This document shows positions 25,084 to 37,759 of a stretch of DNA of 64,000 nucleotides, in pieces; within the stretch, counting starts at the first letter, position 1, and the number at the start of each line of letters is the position of its first letter. The stretch lies in the NCBI RefSeq assembly GCF_030463535.1, contig NC_132879.1:31480133-31544132 (forward strand), written 5' to 3'. Made by a program: the position numbers and the translations under genes. Below the pieces are notes generated by a model, which searched no databases, was not told where the DNA came from, and saw only the letters and a list, made by a program, of their open reading frames with translations. Source of the stretch: Salminus brasiliensis (lineage: Eukaryota; Chordata; Actinopteri; Characiformes; Bryconidae).

Positions 25084-28000
25084 TACAGTAATTGCCATCT
25101 CCAAATGAATGCTAAGAGCTATTCTTTAGAGAAAATACATAAGCTTCCCCATTGTCACGCCATGTTTAACTGTTTACTCGCACAAAATGGATGAATATTA
25201 AGAGTCAGTCTTATTTCCATCCTTGGCAGTGTCCATCAAACAATGCATGTCTAGCCTATCATATAAAATATTTTATGACCAACTTGACGCATAGCTAACA
25301 TACATTATACTGGGGTGCGTTTACCAAAAGCACAGTACCCAAAAGCACGTTAGCAACATATTTGTACCGCCAAGGTCACCACATGGTAACTTACATAGTA
25401 CAAACCATCATTAAGTGACAGGTGTTTTCTAAACTGAGGTTCCAGAGAATGCTCAAAAAAAACAAAACACTGACGTTACGTTGTGTAGTTCAAACTACAG
25501 CTGTATACCTGTGGTCAGAAGCTTAGTGTGGTGTCTGTGTATGAAAATGGGCAAATCGTTTACAGTATCGGTCAAAAGTCAGCCTCACAAACCACAAGTT
25601 AACAGCACACCAGATAATAGCCCACCTAAATGCTTCACAGAGTATGCTGGTTTGTTTAACACTTTTAAGTTTACTGTATGATTCCTTATGTGTGACTTCA
25701 GTATTTATTTACAAAAAAATGTTAACTCAATTAGCTACACTGTCGAAAAGAAAATAAGCTTGTTCAACTTGGCATTTTTCAGGTGGAGCACAGATAGATC
25801 AAGGAATTATTCAAAACAAAATAGTTATTACATGATAACAATTAACATTTTTCATAAAGTTGCCCAGAACAAGTCCTGCAGCCATAAACACTGCAGCCCC
25901 AACCTGCATCGCCATTTCTAGTGGTGCCAGGTCATGTAAATGTCTTGGCATGCTAAATCCCAAAGTGCTTGGCTGACATGGCTAGCAAAAAATCACTTTG
26001 CTATAGTTTGGTGGAGAGGATTGCTCTGTATAGACACAGTATCTAGTGATCTGGATGTTTCTTCATGTGTAAATGATCTGTCATGTCATGGAACTGCCAT
26101 GTCATGTCCTTCAAATCTGTTTTTGTAACCTCACCCAGTCGCACAGGCAACTGTCCTTCTTTTAAGTGCCTCTGAGATATCTATTGATTGTGACGTGTTT
26201 CCACTCACCTATGCAGTTCAGTGCACCATGTGTGAATTCTCTCAATGATGGCTGTTCTCAGTGTCAGTTCTTTGTGTGTTTGTTGTTCCTGCTTTAACAC
26301 ATACCCTAACCCTTAGGTGTGCTAAAGCACTGCAAAGTGCATGATGTCACTGGGACTGGAATTCAGAACCACAATTTGAGTTGTGGTAATACAGCTTTTA
26401 TGCAGATATTGAGGTGTTGTGCTGTTGTTCACATTCTAAACCCGATGCCACTCAAATGAGAATATATATATAAATATATATATATAAACATGCTAAAATA
26501 GGGACATTTTCACAGGGCTACTTACTTCTTCATATCCTTGCACTGTGTAACACTTTTAGGTTTTCTATGTAGGAACCTATTCTAACTCAAAGCATGTAAA
26601 TGTAAGCCATTAAACCCACAAAAGGCCCTTTAATGTATCCTTTGACTCTTAGCTCAGGGATGAAAATAGAGCACGGCAGATGGCAGAGCCATGGCACTGT
26701 TTCAACATGAGAGACCAGGCTGCACCCACGCAATACCCACTGTGCCACGACAGAAAGCTTGGCTTTGCAGGCAGTAATATTAAAAAAAAACAACATTCTG
26801 ACAAATGCACTTCCAATAGCTGCTTATTCTGAATCTTGAGTTTCTAAAGAGGAGAGCAAACCTAAAGCCAGAGCTGAATCGCTTCTCTCTCAACTTAGAG
26901 GATTTATAGATTATAGGTATTATGCTGGAGAATGAAAATGTAGGCCTAGTTTCTAAGTATAGCACACAAACTTTTTAATACTCCATCCAGGATGATCCAG
27001 ATTACAGTAGAGCAGAGTTTTTTCTTGCCAGCAGCCAAAATCCAAAAATCCACAGATTGGTGTAAGTTTATGAAGGCACTAATCAGAATGATTTATGATT
27101 GATGTATTTTTCTAATATATCTTGATGCTTTATCATCATTTCAATTGTGGTTATCAGTTATGAATCGGTAAGATCAGTTTGGAGAGTGACCCCTGTTTCC
27201 TTCCTTTTTCACTACGAGTCCTTGATCTGATCTGATCACGTCACTTTGTGTTTGATCACATCTCTACCTACTGTCTTCCACCATCAAGAGCAAATAATAA
27301 GATGGAGAAAATGAGACCATTTACTATCACAGTAGGTTTCAGCAGAATTCCATTGCAAAACATATTAGAAAGGTTTCATTTAACACAATAGGAAACACAC
27401 TGGGAAAGAATCATAAAACACTAAATTTGCAGCATTGTAATCAAGGCCTACTCATGAGGTCACGGTGATGGTTCTCAGAGCACTGCTTTCTTTCCCACTG
27501 CAGTAGTTTCACACATTTACCGTCTGTCAATGGCTAAGACTAATCATCCGCATCTTGTGCAGGTAAAGTTTACTCCTAGCATATATTATTTTCCTGAAAA
27601 AGCAAACACAACAACTCAATTGGCCTTTGATGCATTTTGGAACCAGCACCTTTATTTACCACATACTGAAACACATACACCTACTGACCTGTTCACTAAA
27701 GCCTGTATTAACCAAAGGTTTATGTGTTCATTTATTTCTTTGATGAACTTTCTGTTATGAGCAGTGTGTGTCTTGTGAGAGAAGAAGCCTGTCTCACCAG
27801 CTGTTGTTTAGCTTAGATGTAGATGTTGTTCATGGCCTCTATAATTCTACACCTAAAGCTCTGAAGCTACACTCAGCATCATTTGTCCTGCAGCATGTTT
27901 AGTCTGCCAAACGCCTACGTGAACTCAGAAAGTCCAGATGATTGTAACTTTTCTCTTACTGCTCTTCTGGAGTATTCAACTGGCTGGTGCCCAGAGCGCT

Positions 28001-28098
28001 CCTAAAGACCGGAGTCAGTCTGCCACAGGCACTTTGAGAGTCATAAGTCAGAGAGATAGTCGGTGTTGTGGTCCATTGGGTTGTGCAATGATTCCAAG
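25084..28098. other. No gene recognised
   Basis: About 3 kb of intergenic sequence. A short AT dinucleotide tract is at 26461-26488. Several 60-77 codon frames exist but none shows a domain or convincing splice sites. Confidence 0.5.
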
Positions 28099-28131
28099 CT
28101 AACGGTTAACGGTATTCATGCCTGAAATAAC

Positions 28132-28299
28132 CTGCCTCAGAGCGTGTGACGCGCTCTTCTCAGCTCGGTTCCCTCCTGCTATGGCAGACTCGTCTGTGTC
28201 AGAGTCCTCCATCTGGTGTCTTGCCTCCGATCCTGAAATGTCTCTCAAATCACACCTATCTGTAGCCACATTCACAGCTTTTCCCCTGACACAGCATGT
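28132..28299 (-). CDS. Candidate internal exon, unidentified
   Basis: On the minus strand a pyrimidine tract and acceptor (CTCTTTTCCAG) precede a 168-nt open segment (56 codons, phase 0 at both ends) and a CAG-GTTATT donor of moderate quality. The peptide includes an acidic MEDSDTDES patch and looks protein-like, but I cannot assign a family; a decayed transposase N-terminus is possible. The overlapping plus frame is also open, which weakens the case. Confidence 0.2.
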
Positions 28300-28799
28300 C
28301 TGGAAAAGAGTTGGGTTTTAACACAAAACAAAAAAGTCTTTAACAGTCCTTCAACAGGGGATTCATTTTAAGCACTTTACCTTACAGTTATGCTGTGAAA
28401 AAATACGACTTCATATGGTTCCAAACAAATGAACTGGTTTTATTAAACTCCAACAAATTAACAGGTAGTTCACTCAGATACACCTAGTTAAACTGCATGT
28501 ATTTCTTAGGCTTAAGGTTTACAGTGTTGGTTCAAAATCTGAAGACAAAGTATTATCTTTCCTTTGCGATAATGCACAATTAAGCACGTCCTATGAATAG
28601 AATAACAGATCAGTCATACTGCTGCTGGAGAAGTGAATGTCAAAATCTATTAAATGTAGTAAGTTAACAGATCATTTAACTCAAAGAAGACTTACAGTAA
28701 ATCATTGTAACCATTTTTATGATTAAGTTCAGTTAAACCATTATTATTTTGGCAGTTTTGGGAAAACCACATTTCAGGGTATTTCTAATACAAAAGGGG

Positions 28800-29098
28800 A
28801 AGGCATGGTGTTGCTGAAGTGGACTGCATGGCACTAGGGGCCTGAGGTTGTGGGTTTGATCCTCACTGTCTTTGAGGAGTTTGATGTGTTCTCTATTTCT
28901 GTGTGCATAGGTTTCCTCTGTGTGCTCCAGGTTTCTCCCACCTCCCAAAAACAAGCATGGTAGGTGAACTGGCTATTCAACACAGCCCCAGGTGTGAGGG
29001 AAAGGGTGTGGACTGGTGCCCCTGTCCAGCAGTTATACATGCCTTGCGTCCAATGATACCAGGTAGGGTCCGGAACCAGCAGAACCCTGACCAGGAAT
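28800..29098 (+). mobile_element. tRNA-derived SINE-like element, forward
   Basis: The head carries a B-box-like GGTTTGATCC (28853-28862). The body TTTCCTCTGTGTGCTCCAGG, then CTCCCACCTCCCAAAAACA, then CCAATGATACCAGGTAGG is a very common teleost interspersed repeat. The related reverse copy is at 30728-31012. Confidence 0.7.
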
Positions 29099-29119
29099 AC
29101 ACAGACATTAAGACCTACT

Positions 29120-29550
29120 TGAATATACACAATGTCCAAGTGTTTCTGGACACTCCTTCTAGTAAATGCATTCAGCTACTTCCACCCATTGCTGACACAG
29201 ATGTGCAAATGCACACACACCCCCACATACACATCTCGTCTAGTCCTGTAGAGCAGTACTGCTAATAGAATAGGAGTCTCTGGAGCAGATAAACATGAAC
29301 TTATTGGCTCCATGCCTAATGCCAAGTGTTGGCTAGAGGGGTAGAAAGCCCCTCATCATTGAGCTGTGGAGCAGTGGAACAGTTCCCTGGATTTACGATG
29401 CTGCATCCAATACTTTTGGGATGAGTTGGGAAGTTGGGGGTGAGGTGGGGACCTGACCTCACAAACTCTCTTGTAAATATAAAACCTTGATTTTGGATGC
29501 AACAATGAAAGAGCAGGTGTCCCAATACTTTTGTAAATATAATCCACTTT
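29120..29550 (+). mobile_element. Non-autonomous DNA transposon (MITE)
   Basis: The left end ATGTCCAAGTGTTTCTGGAC and right end GTCCCAATACTTTTGTAAAT match the type of terminal sequences of a widespread fish MITE, with AGCATTGAGCTGTGGAGCAG-like internal sequence (ATTGAGCTGTGGAGCAGTGG here). The short minus frames across it are not genes. Confidence 0.65.
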
Positions 29551-30727
29551 GAAACAGTGCCAAGAAAAACTATTCAGAAGAACAAAAACAATATTTTATG
29601 CCAAGTCGATCTTCAAAAAACTAACCCTGGTACACCTTATTATACAGTGCACCTGGCCGAAGGCAATCAATTACCGTTGGCTCTAAGTGAACCTTCTGCT
29701 TTCATACCTTTGCTGAAAGGGTACAACTACTTATCTAGTTGATCAACACATATGACCAGTAGGGGGCACTCACACTATACCAAGATTTTGGAAAGTGAGC
29801 ATGGGAGCCTGTGAAGACATGTAGATCTCAGAAGACAAATTGCATGAGGTAGGTATCAAGGTCATGGTGTGATTGGAGAAGCTCAGGCAAATCAGGCAGA
29901 CTTCACAAATACTGAAGCACATTAAAAATGCAGGTCACTTGTAGCCACCAGCTTTCACTCATCTGTGGAATTGGTTGAGGTGATATGTGAACTGAATGGA
30001 CTGAAAGGGAACTCTGTGAGAGTGTTTGTGCTTTGAGCTGCAGATTTTGTCCTCCTTTCCTGAAGGCACTGGCTCGCAGCTCCTGACCCCTGAGTGCTAC
30101 TCCCTGCTGACCTGCAGCGTTATATTTCAACACCCACAGTGAGATGGCATTCACACACACATGCCATATGCTTCTGTCTCCAGTATATTGTCGATTTGCC
30201 AGATAGACACACGACTGGCCTGGCCTACTTTTCTATCTCATTCCAACTTACCCTGAAGACCTCTAAAGGCAATCCCTCTGATTCTCTACCTATCTCAGCA
30301 CTACATTCACTTCTCTCTCTCTTACTCTCATCACTCCATCCTATTCTCCATCTCGCTTCAAGTTGTCCCAGCGCTGTGAGGCTGACTTAGCCCTGCCGCT
30401 CTCCACCTTTCCCACAAGCCTTTGGGGCAGTGCCCATTTCATTCCCAGACAGCAGCATTTGCATAACCATAAATCACTTACTACAGTGACACTCAGTGCA
30501 CAACAAGGCTCCAGAAGACTGCCAGGCCAGCCAACTGCTAGGCTCCTGTCTCCCCTCTTTCTCTCTCTATGATAGGAACACTCAGAGGACAGACTAGAAT
30601 CAACAAATCAGTTTGCAAATCAGCTCAGAGCTATTCTAGAAATGTTAGACTCACACTGAGCAAATGTTGAGTCTAATACTAATCTAATAATCTGACTAGT
30701 AGGGCTGGGCAATATGCCAAAAAAAAA
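29551..30727. other. No gene recognised
   Basis: Intergenic, pyrimidine-rich near 30300. A GGGCTGGGCAATATGCC segment at 30704 followed by an A-run resembles a hAT-type MITE terminus. Confidence 0.45.
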
Positions 30728-31012
30728 AAAACATTCATTCAGTATTTATCATCTTATCTGCTTTTTCCTGGTCAGTGCTGCAGTGGGACCAGAGCCTACC
30801 CAGAATCATTAAGTGCAAGGCAGGAAAAACCCCCTGGATGCAGGGTACCACCCACACTCATCTACTTTCATGCCTAGCATGGCCAGTCTATCAACCAATT
30901 GTGCACCCTGAGGAAACCTTTGGGGAGAACACACCAATCTCCGACTCACCAATCACAGACTAATGCGAAGAGCGAACCCGAAGCTCCAGGCCCACTATAC
31001 CATGCCACCCCT
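30728..31012 (-). mobile_element. SINE-like element, reverse orientation
   Basis: CCAGAGCCTACCCAGAATCA, then a CCTGGATGCAGGG segment and CACCCTGAGGAAACC-GGGGAGAACACACC form the reverse complement of the repeat seen at 28800-29098. Confidence 0.65.
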
Positions 31013-31900
31013 GGACTTCAGCGAAGGAAATATTACACATTCATAATTATAGAATGTACTTTATGTTATTTATCAAAAACATTTCAATAAATATGAATAT
31101 GAATCAAAAAGTGCAGGGCCACTGGTCATTGCCATTTTTTTTTGCTAGCTATTTCCCATCCATCAGCTTAAAACTGAATTCCTCCAATAGCAAAAATATG
31201 GAATCTAGCATAAAACCTATTAAAATTGATTTTGATTAAAGAGTTTTCTGTTTGTAATGAAACACACATTTAGACAGTGTTCTTTAAGTGCTGATGGAGT
31301 ATAAAAGTACACTCTTGCAATTAATCACAGTAACATTAAATGTCCCTACATTGGCCACCCCTATTGAATAGAACAGTGTTTCTTCCTCCTGCCCTTTGAC
31401 ACCCACTTCCCCAAACACACCAGCCCATCACCTCATCCACAGACTCCTCATGAGCTGGATGAGATCTGTATAGTGAGAAATACTGTTGAGATTAGAATAG
31501 TTACAACTGTGGAGAGCAAGGAAATGAAGAATGGAAGGAGGGAGAGCAAGGAAAGTGTGTTGAAAGTTTTGGGGACTGGGCACACAGACACAGCAATAAC
31601 TCCAAGAGAAGTTCCAGGAAAACTCCAGAAATTGCCTGGTAGAATAGGAACTCGGCAAGCGATAAACATTAGTGACAAAAGTATTGATTGCGAGCTTCAT
31701 ATTTACAGCCGTGCAGTGGGGCAAATCTAGTAGAATATATTACTCTGCCCTGACAGAAATAAAGCATTCACTGTCCCATTACTGGAAGACGGATGGCTCC
31801 CGGGCTGGTAAATGTTCGCAGGTGGCTCGAGCAGGCAGATTAAACTTGGCTGGCTGTAACGCGTTTAAAAAAGGCGCCCGCTAAACGCCGAGGGTCGTAA
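31013..31900. other. Upstream flank of the promoter; no gene seen
   Basis: A/T-rich becoming CpG-rich after about 31790. No exon is recognised. Confidence 0.45.
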
Positions 31901-32347
31901 AAGGGGAAAGGGGGGTATAAACTCGAATGGCCGAAGCAACAAATATATGACGTCGTAAATCTGCGTTCAGAAAAGAAATTGAAAATTGTTGCACACAACG
32001 ATTTAAAATAGATTTCTTCTCCCGGAGTAAAGCGGTGTCCCTAATCTCCCTTTTGACAGTAATCTGCGCTGGATTAGAGTAAAAAAACACTTCAAGATTT
32101 GCATGAAATGAGAGGGAGAGAGGAAGAGAGAGGCCGAGCAGCTAAAGCTAACAGCCCGCCAGCGCGACACGGTGTTTTTCATCTCGCCTCAGCCTCGTTT
32201 CTCTCGCCTTTTCCGTCGGACTGGCTCCATCTCCCCGCGCTCTCCAGCTCTGAGGAAAGGGGAGGAGAAAGCAGGGCTGTCCCGCTCGCTCTCTCACTCT
32301 CTACCCCCCCCCCCCCTCCCCTTCCCACCCCAACCCCTCCTCTCTCT

Positions 32348-32384
<37 letters not shown>

Positions 32385-32559
32385 CCTCCCTCCTCAGCTC
32401 TGTCGGGCTGGTGTGTTGTCGCCCCTCAGCCTCTCTCGCGCGCGCTCTCCACTAGCCCGAGCGGAGTCGAGCACTAGCAGCTCCACGAGCCTCGCGCTGC
32501 CAAGGCAACGCCGCGCGCACACCTGGCCGCGTCACGTGACCATCCATACCTGGGCGTGG
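31900..32559 (+). promoter_or_regulatory. CpG-rich promoter of the gene starting near 32 kb
   Basis: CpG density rises abruptly here. A TATA-like GTATAAACT lies at 31915-31923 after a GGGGAAAGGGG tract. There are a long CT-rich tract (32339-32392) and a perfect 10-bp palindrome GTCACGTGAC with an E-box at 32531-32540. CGCGCG clusters occur at about 32437 and 32510. The start site is unknown; the direction is inferred from the donor at 32858. Confidence 0.7.
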
Positions 32560-32857
32560 ATGGTGAGGCGACGGTTAGTTTTCCCTCCACGCTTCAGTCA
32601 GTCTGCTTCCTCAGACCGCCCTCGCCGTCGCCTTCTTCCCCCACAGGACTCCTCTCTCCTCCGCCGCACTCTCCGGGCGCCGCGCTCTCGCTCGCCGAAA
32701 CTAAGATGTGAACTTTTCTGTACGTCGCCGTTTTTTGGGGATCTATCGCCCACAGCGTGTGTCAGTTTTTTATTATCTTCAGCTCTCCGGGGAGGAACTG
32801 ACATCTGGCCGCTCCGCGTGCTCGCGCTACTCCTCCTCCTCCTCCTCTTCTGCCAAG
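32560..32857 (+). CDS. First exon (5' UTR or N-terminal coding), unidentified gene
   Basis: The exon ends at a strong donor, GCCAAG then GTGAGTGG (32858). An ATG at 32560 (T at -3, G at +4) keeps an open frame of 99 codons plus one base: Arg/Ser-rich at first, ending in WPLRVLALLLLLLLFCQ, which looks like a signal peptide or membrane anchor but is partly made by a CTC triplet repeat. The Trp of that segment is preceded by ATC, not ATG. The stretch may simply be a GC-rich 5' UTR. The gene family is not recognised. Confidence 0.45.
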
Positions 32858-35800
32858 GTGAGTGGGGCGTGTGTGTGTGTGTGTGTGTGTGTGTGTTCCC
32901 GTGTCTCGCTGTCTGACTCTAAAACGTCTTCATGTCTGAATGTTGAGGGGAAAGTTGTGAAGGTACACTGGTCTGGCTTCGTGCACGAGCCGGAAAACAA
33001 GTCTCGTCTAAGTTTCGCTTGTGAGAAAACAGCACTGGGAGCGAACAGGCGTTCTGCCACGACCGTTACACACACACACACACACACACAGTAGGAGAGA
33101 GCCGGTCTGTGGTCTTACTGTCTCCGTGCACCGGTGGGTAAATGGCTCTCTGAACTTATTTCAAGCTTCTTCAGTGTCTCGGTTTCATTCAGCCAAAGTT
33201 AGTGTCTCTGCTGTGAGTAGTCTGAATAGGCTGGCTTATTGGACACGGTGCTCTAAGAGACTCTGATGCCACAGGCAAACCACAGGCTCACCGCTTTACC
33301 TGTTACTGTCCATGCCATTAGCATGTAGGCTAATATATATGGCTAATGTTTTCTGGGCATGCCTCAGCACAAACTGTCCAAGAAACCCATATATCTATAA
33401 AGGTTTACGAGTTTTATCACATCATCTACCAGATTACATTCACCTCTCTGGTCACGTGGGCTCTAAACTAAATAGGTTCCTCATAAGAAGTTTGTCATTG
33501 CCTTTACCCATGAAGATCCCACCGCTTTAAGACCTCAGAATAACAGAACACTCAATTTTGATGGTCCACTAAAGTATGAAAATGACACATAATCAAAATT
33601 CAGAGCTACGAAATCAAACTGTTCGATGTTTGTCCAAGCAAGTTCTGCAGCACTTTTCATCGGCCTGTGGTACATTCAGCTGTTGGGTATGAATGAGTTA
33701 TTCTTTCCCCATCCTGATACACCACCAAATTCTTCCTCGTTAGTGCCTCAACAGGCAGGGTTTATGTACTTCTCTTCAGGACCAGGCAGGACACAAAATG
33801 CTCTGGTTGTGTCTCTTGTCTCAGTCAAAATACATAGTGAGTGCACAATTAAGCACTGTGGTCGAAGCCACTGGCCGTCTTCTTTGCATACGAGCCAAAT
33901 TCCAACCATAAAGTTCTCTGTTGCCGCTGTCAGAGCACTCATGTGGAATCGTGGTCAGCTTCCTTGCTATGCCCCTGCCCGCTGATTCATCTGGCATGTG
34001 TGGTCATTTGTTTGTGTGTATACAAAAAGTCTACAGAGAAGCTTTTTTGCTGTGCTTGTTGTTTTGTTTGTCTTGAGTGAAGAGAGAGAGAGAGAGAGAG
34101 AGAGAAAGGGAAAGTGACTGACACAGACAGACAGACAGTAAGTCTCATTCAGGTCTCTGCTGGAAGTCTGAGGTTTTGCCATCCTTCCGTATCGCTCGGC
34201 CCCTGGCACTCTGTGGCTGCACTGTACAGCCTCGTTGTGGCTCTCAATCGCGCCTTTATCCAGAAGTCTCCCAGATCTCCAGCCAGAGCCGACAGCAGCG
34301 TACTGTAAAAGAGAAGGCGCATCTTCGGTGGATTATCCTCATTAAATGACATTAAACAAACGCTCTCATGGTGGAGGCGGATTAAAGAGGTTCTCACTCT
34401 CCCCCTCTCCCCCGCGCTCTCTTTCTGTGTGTGTGTGTTTACATTTGGGTAAGAGTGAAGACTGGGAGTGGCAGGCTCACTCTGGCTCCTCATAAGGAGG
34501 CACATACCCCAAACACCAGCTTTCTATGCATGGATCTTTCTCTCAAGCGCTCTCACGCAGGTATTCACCACTCACACTCTCTCTGTCCCTCTCTTATTCA
34601 CCAGTCCATGCAACACTAAGAAAAACAGCTTCCTACTCCTGCTTGCCGTTACCCGCTTCACTTTTCCAGCTTATCTGCCGCTCTTAGAGTAGATAGAAAA
34701 GGCTGGCTGTCCCTTATCAGAAGCATGAAGCAGTGATAAATGATTTCTCAGTACAGTCCTCACAGCCGAGGACGACCCCATTCACCTTCAGTCACTGTGC
34801 TCTTTTCAAGCCTCCCTCTATAATGTCATTACTTTCATAATACATCCATTACTCACAATCATAAGCTACTGTGTCACTGACGCCGTTCCGCTAAAGTTTT
34901 TTCCCCCTCCCCTTCATTTTTAAAGCTGAATAAACAACTAAATACCTGACATTGCAAACCACAAATAGGAGGGTGACTTTGTGTTTACTCAAGTTTTTTT
35001 TTTTTGTTAGTAATTTCTCTCCACAAAACATTTTTGTAGCACTTCAGACACTGTTTTTGAAGGCCCTTATTTTCCATGTGTGTAGCATTACTCATCGGGA
35101 ATGGCGCGCCGCAGAAGAGGCTATACTTTACTTCCCCTTTTACTGCCTGCTTAGTAAATCACTGTCATTCTGAGATGTGCTGAACCACTGTGTTGTCAAA
35201 GTTGTTTAATTCCCCGTGACTTGGTCTCACATTAAAGCAAAAGGAAGCCCACAAAACTAAAAGCGCAGGTTGACTAACACCACCTTCAACACCTTCGACA
35301 TGTTTCATTTACATTAGCTAGGCACAAACATACAATTTGTTTTGTTTGTTTAGATAGAAACACACTGCTTTTGAAGTTAAAAAGGAGAACATGAGCCACC
35401 TTCTCTGCTGACAACTGTTCAATGTGTTGGCATTCTCTACGAGGCAATTCAGATTGATGGAGTCCTAAGTATGTAGGTTAAATGCAAAACATTACATTTT
35501 TAATTTTTGATTTGGCCAATTTCCCAATGATTTTCTTTTTATGTTTGATTAATGTATTTTACTCTTCCTTTTGGTCACCTGAATTTCCTAGACGTTGTCT
35601 TAGCATTCTTTATAGTGCGATAGTTACCACATAACAGGTGTCCTGCGCAATAACCGAAGCCAACATGTTGATTAGATAGAGGCGTAAACCATTCTCACCA
35701 CCCAGAGAGCAATTGGTCAAACCTCTTGTACATGGATGACTTGCGCATCACTGGGTCACAGTGATGAGATGCAGCTTTCTTAACAGTTGTGCCTCCTTGG

Positions 35801-36795
35801 GAACCCATGTTAGACATGTGAGGCCCTATCAGCAAGTTTGTAATGAGACAGCTGTTACAGAATGAAACCAGTCCGCAAGGTTTTTTGCTAAAGACAGGGG
35901 CCAATAACTTTTAAAATGTCCCAGTATGTTGTCCCAATTCACTAGGGCGCTTCCCTGTTGATGCTTGAAAATCCAAGTTAAACCCCTTTGTTAAGAGATC
36001 CAGTAGATGGCTTCTAAAGCCTTCTGAGCTTTCTTCTACCAGAATCTAGCTGGAAATTTCACTGTCTAATCCAGTTTTTCTGACTACAGTGTAGAGGTCC
36101 CCCAAGACTAGAACTGAATGGAAAAAAACTAGAACACTAGCTTACTGTAACTGAGCCATGCTAGGAAATGGCTAGGCTATGACATCTCTGCTGAGCATTA
36201 GACAGTCTTTCTTTTCAGAAATCTAACGTATGCATGTACATTTTCTGTTACTGATGTATACAGAACATTGTCACACACAAAAAAAAACACCTATGCCATA
36301 ATTTTTAACCTTCTGATGCTGTTGCTTGTTATGGACCCTGATAAAACCTTTTCTGTTCAGGTGATTTGACATGGAATGCCCCCCTAGACTACTCTAACAA
36401 GATACTGTGGAGATAATAAATCATGCATGAAAATGAAAATTGCTTGCCTCCTAGTTTATAACATGAGAGGCTGAAAGTGAGACTGTTTTAGACAGCTAAT
36501 TTATTCAGTAGAAAACAGAAACAGTCATGGTCAATACCAAATGGCATTCATGTCTGTCCAATCAGTAGAATTTAGCAAGCATTGTTCAGGCTGTAACCCG
36601 TCTGTTGTCCTGTGTATATTGCTGCCTTAATAACTGCTGCAGTGTCATTTGAGGTGTTCTGAAAATGGGTTTTAAGGTCTTAGAACTGGTAATTTGCTTT
36701 TTCATTAATGTGCAAAAGCATCACTCTTGTTTCACTCTCAATTTCTGAGCCATGTTCTACTCTGAGAAGCTTGATAACAGCTAGCCCTTATCTTA
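32858..36795 (+). other. Putative long intron 1, first part
   Basis: Starts with GTGAGT, a GT microsatellite (32869-32896), then a CA microsatellite (33068-33090) and an AG run (34080-34106). CpG content falls away by about 34.4 kb. No convincing exon was found. Confidence 0.5.
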
Positions 36796-37290
36796 AGTAG
36801 TTCTGCTTGGATGAGGAATAAAATGCCTTCTTGAAATGGTTTAGCTGTGACCTTTTTTTTTTCAAAGGGTCTTACTGTTGATCCATGTGGCCCTTACTCC
36901 TTTTTTTCTGTGGAGTCAAATGGTGTCTGCTTTGAGAGGTCATTTGACCTCATTTTGGGCCTCTCTGGCCTGACTGGGAGGCAGGAATGTCTGTGTGTCA
37001 GTGAGGATGGCATGGCTGCCCTTTGCTGCTGACCTAAAGCCAGATTGCTGTTTCTGCTGTAGTAGTTAAGGTTAGATAGCTCTGGATCAGCACTGAACAA
37101 TGACTTGCACCTACACAGTGAGAGGAAGCAGATGATAGTGCTGGACAAAGTATTGTGTATTTATGGACTGATAAATCAGCAGCTTTATCACTATGAGTGT
37201 TTTTTGCATAGTTCCAGTAATATATTACCAGTCTTCAGTAGTTGAAGTAGTGCAAGAAGGCCTTTTATTCCTCATCCAAGCAGAACTACT
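36796..37290. repeat. 38-bp inverted repeat pair
   Basis: 36796-36833 (starting AGTAGTTCTGCTTGGATGAG) recurs inverted at 37253-37290 with one mismatch in 38 bp. The arms are 419 bp apart, and the right arm sits between a diverged minisatellite unit (about 37211) and the main array. Confidence 0.9.
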
Positions 37291-37302
37291 GATGAACTAG
37301 AT

Positions 37303-37759
37303 AGTAGTTAGCCACCCAGTGCCAGTAATATAATACCAGTACTCAGTAGTTAGCCATGTAGTGCCAGTAGTGTAATGCCAGTACTCTGTAGTCAACCATG
37401 TGGTGCCAGTAATGTAATACCAGTACTTTGTAGTTAGCCATGTAGTGCCAGTAATTTACTAGTACTCAGTGGTTAGCCACATAGTGCCAGTAATGTGATA
37501 GCAGTACTCAGTAGTTAGCCACGTAGTGCCAGTAATATACTAGTACTCAGTAGTTAGCTACATAGTGCCAGTAATATAATACCAGTACTCAGTAGTTAGC
37601 CATGTAGTGCCAGTAGTGTATTACCAGTACTCGGTAGTTAGCCATGTGGTTCCAGTAATGTATTACCAGTACTCAGTAGTTAGCCATGTGGTTCCAGTAA
37701 TGTATTACCAGTACTCGGTAGATAGCCATGTGGTTCCAGTAATGTAATACCAGTACTCT
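37303..37759 (+). repeat. Minisatellite, about 42-bp unit, about 10.5 copies
   Basis: The unit is roughly TGCCAGTAATGTAATACCAG followed by TACTCAGTAGTTAGCCATGTAG. Eleven units run from 37320, most 42 bp; the fourth and sixth are 3-4 bp shorter, each lacking part of the AATACC segment. The last four units change TGCC to TTCC. A diverged unit occurs at about 37211. Confidence 0.95.

Noticed and set aside
28834-29265. Overlapping 100-120 codon frames on both strands
   Set aside because: They are translations of a SINE-like repeat and a MITE.
32099-32477. 118- and 101-codon Ser/Leu/Pro-rich frames
   Set aside because: Low-complexity translation of a CT-rich promoter tract.
37320-37759. CRISPR-like regular array
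   Set aside because: Units are contiguous without spacers and the genome is vertebrate; it is a minisatellite.
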